A stretch of 64,000 nucleotides of DNA from Catellatospora tritici. GTDB taxonomy: Bacteria > Actinomycetota > Actinomycetes > Mycobacteriales > Micromonosporaceae. Position 1 is the stretch's first letter; each line of letters opens with the position of its first letter. The stretch lies in assembly GCF_019083965.1 (NCBI RefSeq), contig NZ_JAHRCY010000010.1, positions 186,001-250,000 of the forward strand, read 5' to 3'. This document shows, piece after piece, positions 59,034 through 64,000 of the stretch. The translations under genes and the position numbers were made by a program. Under the pieces are notes generated by a model. That model was not told the origin of the DNA. It ran no database searches and saw only the letters and a list, made by a program, of their open reading frames with translations.

Positions 59034-60389
59034 CTACTCGGCCAGGCGGAACCGCAGGCCGAAGTGGTCGAGACCGACCGGCAGCGGCCGGTCCGGGCTC
59101 AGTTTGGCGTACGACAGCAGCCGTGGCTCCCGGTCGCGCAGCAGCGCCGCCAGGATCGCGGTGGTGGTCAGCAGCACCAGGTTGCGCCCGGGGCAGCGGC
59201 CCGGACCGGCGCTGAACGACACGGTCGACCACTCGTCGTGGCCGTTGGCGTCGATCCAGCGCGCCGGCTCGAACCGGTGCGCGTACGGCAGGGTCTGGTC
59301 GTCGCGGTGGAAGAACGGGGTGTACACCAGCAGCGAGGTCCGCGCGGGCAGTCGGCCGCCGTCCCACCGCGTCGGGGTGCCGCTCTCGCGCAGGATCGCG
59401 GGCGTGGTGGGCCAGAGCCGCAGCGTCTCCAGCACGCAGGCGCGCAGCCGGGGCAGCCGGTGCGGCGACTCGCCCGAGCGCAGGTCGGCGGCGGACCAGA
59501 GCCGCTGCACCGGGTGCGTGGACAGCATGGCCAGGGTGCGGAACACGGTCGCCCCGGCGGCGTCGTACGCGAACAGCCAGTGCGGCACCTGCCCGTACGG
59601 GTCCATCACCGGCTCGGGCGGCGGCAGCAGCGAGGCGAGGCTGCCCGGCTCCCGCCGGGCCAGGTGCGCGTCGAGCCGCTGGCGGAACCGTTGCCGCAGC
59701 CGGTCGTTGCGCGGTCGCAGGCCCGCCCAGTTGGCGTCGCGGCGCAGCATGGCCAGCAGGTCCAGCAGTTCGTCATCGTCGTGGGCGGCGTCGCCGAGCA
59801 CGATGCGCCGTACCGCCCGCCAGTAGGCCGTGGCGAACCGGTCCCAGGCCAGCCGCCCGCCCATCTGGTCGCGCAGCGGGGCGATCTCCTCGGTGATCTT
59901 GGCGGTGATCGAGGCGGCCAGGTGGTGCACGGGCAGGTCGGCGTCCAGCGCGTGCTCGTTGACGGCCCGGCGTGGCGCCCGCAGCCCGCCCCGGGTGATC
60001 AGCACCCCGTGCGGCTGGAAGTGCGACAGCGCGGCGATCTTGTCGACCGTGGCCGGGCTGTAGGGCTCGGTGTCGGCCAGCACCACCCGCACCGCGTCGG
60101 TCGACAGCGCCAGGGCCCATTTTCGGCCCGGGTTGCGCAGCAGCAGCGCGCCGCCGCCGTACCGACCGCGCAGCCGCTGCATCAGCCGCACCGCCCGCGC
60201 GTCCGGTTGCCACCAGCGCCCGGCCAGCGTGACCAGCCGCCGCCGGATGACCAGGCCCTGGGCCACCGTCGGCAGCAGGACCGTGCCTGCCACCCGTAGC
60301 GTGTCACCCACGCTCGCACGCGACAGTCGCACCTGCTCGGCGCCGACCCCGCCCCCGGACCTGACCCGCTCCCGCTCCTCGACCCGCAC
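59034..60389 (-). CDS. Cytochrome P450, second, non-standard I-helix
   Basis: A 451-residue P450 with ExxR at 321-324 (ETLR) and heme loop FSAGPGRCPGRNLVL with Cys399. The I-helix reads AYDAAGATVF at 275-284: the acid of the usual (A/G)Gx(D/E)T pair is Ala, so proton delivery may differ, as in P450s that use peroxide or substrate-assisted chemistry. N-terminus is extended relative to class I bacterial P450s. No ferredoxin or reductase beside it. It is convergent with the STAS-HATPase gene, 1 bp between stops. Confidence 0.85.
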   Translation of the reverse strand: MRVEERERVRSGGGVGAEQVRLSRASVGDTLRVAGTVLLPTVAQGLVIRRRLVTLAGRWWQPDARAVRLMQRLRGRYGGGALLLRNPGRKWALALSTDAVRVVLADTEPYSPATVDKIAALSHFQPHGVLITRGGLRAPRRAVNEHALDADLPVHHLAASITAKITEEIAPLRDQMGGRLAWDRFATAYWRAVRRIVLGDAAHDDDELLDLLAMLRRDANWAGLRPRNDRLRQRFRQRLDAHLARREPGSLASLLPPPEPVMDPYGQVPHWLFAYDAAGATVFRTLAMLSTHPVQRLWSAADLRSGESPHRLPRLRACVLETLRLWPTTPAILRESGTPTRWDGGRLPARTSLLVYTPFFHRDDQTLPYAHRFEPARWIDANGHDEWSTVSFSAGPGRCPGRNLVLLTTTAILAALLRDREPRLLSYAKLSPDRPLPVGLDHFGLRFRLAE

Positions 60390-60498
60390 GTCACCACGCT
60401 ATGCGGGCCTGACGACGACCCGGGCGCCTTTACCCGAACCGGCCCCGGCCACCGCGCCGGCCGCAGGCAACGTTCGCGTTCAGCGCCTCGGCCGCAGC

Positions 60499-60551
60499 GT
60501 TAAGAGGGGACCCTTCTACCTCGCAAAGCGATAAGAAGGGGCCCCTCCTTT
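60499..60551. repeat. Interspersed intergenic repeat, copy 2 (opposite orientation)
   Basis: A 53-bp element, GTTAAGAGGGGACCCTTCTA then CCTCGCAAAGCGATAAG, ending GGGGCCCCTCCTT. It is the inverse orientation of the element at 15049 and about 87% identical. It lies between the P450 (start 60389) and the convergent-side Gfo/Idh stop at 60574. Confidence 0.75.
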
Positions 60552-60573
60552 TCGTTTTGGGCTTGGGCGCCGC

Positions 60574-61671
60574 TCAGCGTGCCCACGCCTCGGCGCCTAC
60601 CGGCACCGTCTGCCCGGTGCGGGCCGACTCGTCGATGGCCAGGCTGATCAGGTGGTCCTGGCACGCCTGGGCCAGCGGGTACGGCGGCTCGCCCGCGTCG
60701 CGGCACCAGCGGCCGGTCGCCTCCAGGATGCTCGCGATCGCGATCTCCTCATCGGACAGCCGCGCCCCGGCGTAGGCGTTGCGGTACACCACCTGCCCGT
60801 CGAAGCTGACGTGGTCGAGGTCGAAGCCCTCCAGGTTGAGGTCGCGGCCGCTGTGGCGGCGGCGCAGCTCGGACTCGACCGGCCGGTGGTCCAACAGCCG
60901 CACCACCCGGTCGTCGACCAGTTCGCCGCGACTGCCCCGCACCACCAGGCGGCGGCTGCGCAGCGGGTTCCACCACTGGTTGTCGGTGAAGTCGTAGAGG
61001 CCGCTGCGGCCGTCGCCGAAGTCGATCGTGGCCAGCGTGGTGGTCGCCGGGCGCGGGGTGTCGTCGTCGCGCCAACCGGCCGGGACCAGCGGGTCGGCCA
61101 GCGGCGCGGTGAACGCCCGCGCCTGCACGCTCGCCGGGCCCAGGCCGACGCCGAGCATGCCGCGCAGGATCGACACCGCGTGGTAGCCGTGCGTCGACGA
61201 CACCTGCGCCGAGGTGGGGGTGCCGATCACGCCGGTGCGCAGCACCGCCAGCCGGGCCGCGTGGTCGGGCAGCAGCAGGTACTGCTCGGCGACCTGGACC
61301 CGCCCCGTGGCGCCGACGCTGTCCCACAGCTTTCGCAGTCCGGCCAGGTCGGGGGCGGGCGGGGTCTCCGAGAGCACCGGCAGGCCTCGCTCGACCAGGG
61401 TCTCGACCAGGCCGGGGTTGACGTCCCAGGGCACCGACGTGATCACGTACTCGGGGTCGCCGGTGCGCAGCAGTTCGGCCAGGTCCTGGGTCACCGGCAG
61501 CCGCCACTGCGCGGCCACCTCTGCCGCGGCCGCCGCCGATCGGGTCATCACCCCGGTTACCTGGAGCCGGTCCGGCAGCAGCGCCGCCAGCTTGAAGAAG
61601 AACTGGGCGCGCCAGCCGCGCCCGATCACCGCGTACCGGATGGGTTCAGCCACCGGCGTACTGTACGGCAC
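60574..61671 (-). CDS. Gfo/Idh/MocA-like oxidoreductase, Lys-deficient
   Basis: A 365-residue protein with an N-terminal dinucleotide fold (VIGRGWRAQF) and the long C-terminal beta domain of Gfo/Idh/MocA enzymes. The conserved catalytic Lys of the EKP motif is absent: the position reads E102-T103-P104 (LSETPPAP). It may therefore be a non-catalytic or alternative-acid member. The GTG at 61671 directly abuts the stop of the SnoaL-like gene (TGAGTG), so the two are a translational unit; a sugar-derivative role is likely but unproved. Confidence 0.78.
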   Translation of the reverse strand: MPYSTPVAEPIRYAVIGRGWRAQFFFKLAALLPDRLQVTGVMTRSAAAAAEVAAQWRLPVTQDLAELLRTGDPEYVITSVPWDVNPGLVETLVERGLPVLSETPPAPDLAGLRKLWDSVGATGRVQVAEQYLLLPDHAARLAVLRTGVIGTPTSAQVSSTHGYHAVSILRGMLGVGLGPASVQARAFTAPLADPLVPAGWRDDDTPRPATTTLATIDFGDGRSGLYDFTDNQWWNPLRSRRLVVRGSRGELVDDRVVRLLDHRPVESELRRRHSGRDLNLEGFDLDHVSFDGQVVYRNAYAGARLSDEEIAIASILEATGRWCRDAGEPPYPLAQACQDHLISLAIDESARTGQTVPVGAEAWAR

Positions 61672-62394
61672 TCAGCCGGTGACCGCCGGAACGAGATTCG
61701 CGGTCATGGTCGGGTCGGTGCCGCTCGGGTACGGCGGGAACGCCTCCGAATAGGGCATCCGCGCCGGCACCCCGGCCAGCACGCCCCAGTGCTCGGCGAT
61801 CATGGCGTGCTCCAGCCGGAACAGGTCGTAGAAGGCCGTCGGCTCGCCGCCCACGGTGCCCGTGCACACGGTCAGCGCGAACTCGCCGTCGGCCACCGTC
61901 AGGTGCCGCCGCTCGTAGCGGATGTCCTGGTCGCGCAGCTGCGCCCACAGCGCCCCGATGCCGTCGTCCACCCCGGGGCGGTGCTGCACCAGCCCGGTCG
62001 TGACGAACCGGCACAGGTGCTCGAAGTCGCGCGGCACCAGCACGTTGTCGATGAGGTAGTCGACCACGCGGCGGCTGGTCGACGACAGCCGCGGCTGCTG
62101 CACCGTGCGCGGGCCGGAAATCTCGGCCTGACCGCCCGGCACCGCCACCGGCTGCAGTGCGCTCCAGTGCTCGGCGGGCACGCCGTCGACCAGCCGGAAG
62201 ATGTCGAAGCCGGTGAAACCGGGCCCCATGTTCGGGTAGAGGCTGTGCACGGCTACCACGTCGCCGCAGGTGAGCACGCGTACGCACACACAGCCGCCGT
62301 CGGCGGCCCAATCCGCGAGCAGGTCCCCGGCCGAGGGGGTCACTTCCTGTCGCTGCTGCGTCACCGCGGTACGGGACCGGTGCTCTGCCCTCAT
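61672..62394 (-). CDS. Tandem SnoaL-like (NTF2-fold) protein
   Basis: A 240-residue protein. The C-terminal half (about 120-225) is a SnoaL-like domain (DFEHLCRFVTTGLVQHRPGV; DLFRLEHAMIAEHWGVL). The N-terminal half repeats its second portion (CGDVVAVHSLYPNMGPGF; DIFRLVDGVPAEHWSALQPV) but lacks the opening helices. Thus it is a duplicated NTF2-like domain with a shortened first unit. Such proteins are cyclases, isomerases or ligand binders. Translationally coupled to the Gfo/Idh gene downstream. Confidence 0.72.
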   Translation of the reverse strand: MRAEHRSRTAVTQQRQEVTPSAGDLLADWAADGGCVCVRVLTCGDVVAVHSLYPNMGPGFTGFDIFRLVDGVPAEHWSALQPVAVPGGQAEISGPRTVQQPRLSSTSRRVVDYLIDNVLVPRDFEHLCRFVTTGLVQHRPGVDDGIGALWAQLRDQDIRYERRHLTVADGEFALTVCTGTVGGEPTAFYDLFRLEHAMIAEHWGVLAGVPARMPYSEAFPPYPSGTDPTMTANLVPAVTG

Positions 62395-62524
62395 CGTGCC
62401 TCCCGGAGGGTTCGTCTTGGCGCGTCACGCGGACGGTTACGCAGACGCCTGCGGCGCGTACCCGGCGTGAGCGCGTGCTAAACCCCGTCGGTACGGTTTT
62501 CCCTCAAGCTACGTGGAGGAAGCC

Positions 62525-63298
62525 ATGAGCAGCATCTTCGTCACGGGTTCGGCCGACGGCATCGGGCTGGAGACCGCCCGCGCGCTGCTGCGCGACGGTC
62601 ATCGCGTCGTGCTGCACGCCCGCAGTGAGGCACGGGCGGCGCAGGTGCGCGCGGCGGTGCCCGAGGCCGCGGCGGTGGTCGTCGGGGACGTGTCCGAGCT
62701 GACCCAGACCCGGGCCTTGGCGCTGGCCGCGAACGCGCTCGGGCCGTACGACGCGGTGATCCACAATGTGGGCGTCGGCGGCGGGTCGGCCGGACGCGAG
62801 GTCACCCCGGACGGCATCGAGCGGATCTTCGCGATCAACGTGCTGGCGCCGTACCTGCTGACCGCCCTGATGCCGCCGCCGTCCCGCCTGGTCTACCTGA
62901 CCTCCGGCCTGGAGGCGGGCGGCCACGCCGACCTCGACGACCCGCAGTACGAGCGCAAGCCCTGGCGCGGCATGCAGGCCTACAGCGACTCCAAAATGTA
63001 CGACGTCGTGCTGGCCTTCGCCGTGGCCCGGCGGTGGCCGGACACCCTGAGCAACGCCGTCGACCCCGGCTGGATCAAGACCCGGATGGGCGGCCCGAAC
63101 GCCCCCGACGAGCTGCCCGACGGCGCCGAGACGCAGGTGTGGCTGGCCTCGGCGCCGGAGTCGGAGGTCGGATTCACCGGCCGCTACCTCAAGCGCCGTC
63201 GCGATCTTCCGGCGAACCCGGCCGCATACGACGAATCGGTGCAGGACCGGCTGCTCGCCCTGTGCGCCGAGCTCACCGGTCAGCAGTTGGCAGGCTGA
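62525..63298 (+). CDS. Short-chain dehydrogenase/reductase
   Basis: A 257-residue SDR with NAD(P)-binding TGSADGIG at about residues 7-14, an acidic loop replaced by HARSEARAAQ (Arg at the strand-2 end favours NADPH), NVG instead of NAG, and catalytic Tyr-Lys as AYSDSKMYD. The C-terminus ends RRDLPANPAAYDESVQ, as in retinol-dehydrogenase-like SDRs. GGAGGA 6 bases upstream. Substrate unknown. It is divergent from the SnoaL/Gfo unit. Confidence 0.85.
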   Translation: MSSIFVTGSADGIGLETARALLRDGHRVVLHARSEARAAQVRAAVPEAAAVVVGDVSELTQTRALALAANALGPYDAVIHNVGVGGGSAGREVTPDGIERIFAINVLAPYLLTALMPPPSRLVYLTSGLEAGGHADLDDPQYERKPWRGMQAYSDSKMYDVVLAFAVARRWPDTLSNAVDPGWIKTRMGGPNAPDELPDGAETQVWLASAPESEVGFTGRYLKRRRDLPANPAAYDESVQDRLLALCAELTGQQLAG

Positions 63299-63300
63299 GC

Positions 63301-63346
63301 GTCCGCCGGGCCGGTCGCGAGAACGCCCACGACCGGCCCGACGGAC
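63301..63346. terminator. Hairpin between convergent SDR and last gene
   Basis: 17-bp arms (63301-63317 and 63330-63346) with one mismatch and a 12-base loop. It starts 2 bp after the SDR stop and ends 3 bp before the convergent stop. Confidence 0.75.
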
Positions 63347-63349
63347 CGC

Positions 63350-64000
63350 TCACTGCCGGTAGACGCGCGTGGCGAACGCCGCCCCGGGTTGGGCGTCGGC
63401 ATCGGGCACGAGTTCGACGGTCAGCGACGTGCCCTTGGCACTGGCGGGCAGCCGCAGCGTGATCTTCTGCGGCGACACGTTGCACCGGAGTTCGGCGCTG
63501 TCCGAGGCGGCGCCGAGGCTGATCCGGGCGGTGACGCTGCCCGAACCGGCACAGATGACGTCCAGCCGTAGCGGCCCGGAGGTGATCGTGTTGTCGAGGT
63601 CGCGGACCGTGCTGTCCAGTTCGCCCCAGGTGGCGCCGAGGTAGGGGTTCGTGTCGAGGGACAAGACCTGCTTCGCCCGGATGACATTGGGGTTGGTGAA
63701 CATGAGCGCGATGCCCGCGTGCCCGGCGGCCTGGTCGTCCCCATGCAGCGTGATGGTCACGTCGCCGGCGATGGTCAGCTGAATGGGGCGCTCGGTGATC
63801 GTCGCGTCGCAGGGCACCATGACGTCGGTGCGGCCGTCGGGTCCCTGCCACCGCACCCGCACCTCTCCGGCGCCGCCGAGGCACAGTGCCCGCAGCTGGT
63901 ACTCGCCGACTGGCATCAGCGTCTGGTCCGGTCCGACGAAGCTGTACGTGAAGCCGTTGCTGCCCGAGGTGACCGGCCCGAACATCGTGCCGGGCCGGGT
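63350..64000 (-). CDS. Hypothetical beta-rich protein, 5' end outside the window
   Basis: At least 216 residues, open to the window edge, so the true start is not visible. The part seen is beta-rich, with repeats of the sort IQLTIAGDVTITLHG, LRLDVICAGSGSVTARISLG and KITLRLPASAKGTSLTVEL, and four cysteines in two pairs (LCLGG, MVPCD, VICAG, LRCNV) suggesting an exported disulfide-containing protein. No family recognised. Confidence 0.55.
   Translation of the reverse strand, partial: TRPGTMFGPVTSGSNGFTYSFVGPDQTLMPVGEYQLRALCLGGAGEVRVRWQGPDGRTDVMVPCDATITERPIQLTIAGDVTITLHGDDQAAGHAGIALMFTNPNVIRAKQVLSLDTNPYLGATWGELDSTVRDLDNTITSGPLRLDVICAGSGSVTARISLGAASDSAELRCNVSPQKITLRLPASAKGTSLTVELVPDADAQPGAAFATRVYRQ

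Overview
The window is very GC-rich, with G or C in nearly every third codon position, frequent GTG starts and GGAGG-type ribosome sites. These features and the gene content (mycolate-free, many secreted lipoproteins, ECF sigma factors with C-terminal extensions, STAS/HATPase regulators) indicate an actinomycete. The interspersed AAGAAGGGGCCCCTTCTT-type intergenic repeat looks like what I remember from Micromonosporaceae genomes; that family assignment is an inference. No rRNA, tRNA, CRISPR array, phage or intact transposon was seen.

Layout. 1-3.2 kb: tail of a KDPG aldolase gene overlapping a KDG kinase, a convergent IclR regulator, and an orphan hypA-hypB pair. 3.6-12.2 kb: a large secreted malectin/propeller protein, small hypothetical genes, a DGPF(YCII)-ECF42 sigma module with a recognisable self-type promoter, a broken multicopper-oxidase remnant, a pentapeptide-repeat protein, a LURP-one-like protein and a DinB protein. 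12.3-20.6 kb: 3-hydroxybutyrate dehydrogenase with a GAF/PucR-type regulator, a lipoprotein flanked by two copies of the intergenic repeat, an MFS drug exporter behind a perfect palindromic operator, a P450-ferredoxin pair and two hypothetical genes. 20.8-31.4 kb: two complete branched-chain-amino-acid-type ABC uptake operons on the minus strand, separated by a DUF1304 membrane protein and an APH-type phosphotransferase.

31.5-46.3 kb: alpha/beta hydrolase, a secreted PHB-depolymerase-like esterase, an ABC exporter of the peptide-export type, an LRV-repeat protein overlapping a small membrane protein, a second DGPF-ECF42 module (with a DUF998 membrane protein), a polytopic membrane alpha/beta hydrolase, a methyltransferase, a zinc metallopeptidase lipoprotein and a TauE/SafE permease. 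46.3-47.0 kb is a degenerate stretch with an ABC-ATPase remnant. 47.0-52.7 kb: 6-phosphogluconate dehydrogenase and a stress-flavoured group (DUF4142, SAP-hemerythrin, CBS pair protein), then an ABC-F ATPase. 52.9-60.4 kb: DoxX, a TetR regulator translationally coupled to a heterodimeric ABC exporter, a second CBS protein, a STAS-HATPase fusion and a second P450. 60.5-64 kb: third intergenic repeat copy, a Gfo/Idh-like protein coupled to a tandem SnoaL-like protein, an SDR, and a protein running off the window end.

Themes: sugar-acid catabolism (KDG kinase/KDPG aldolase/IclR), PHB or 3-hydroxybutyrate use (intracellular dehydrogenase and secreted depolymerase in separate loci), amino-acid-type uptake, and export or detoxification (MFS, two types of ABC exporter, ABC-F, P450s). 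The most noteworthy observations are the two ECF42 modules, the operator without a neighbouring regulator at the MFS gene, the three-copy repeat family, the LRV/membrane-protein pair, the membrane-embedded hydrolase, and the oxidase and ABC-ATPase remnants.
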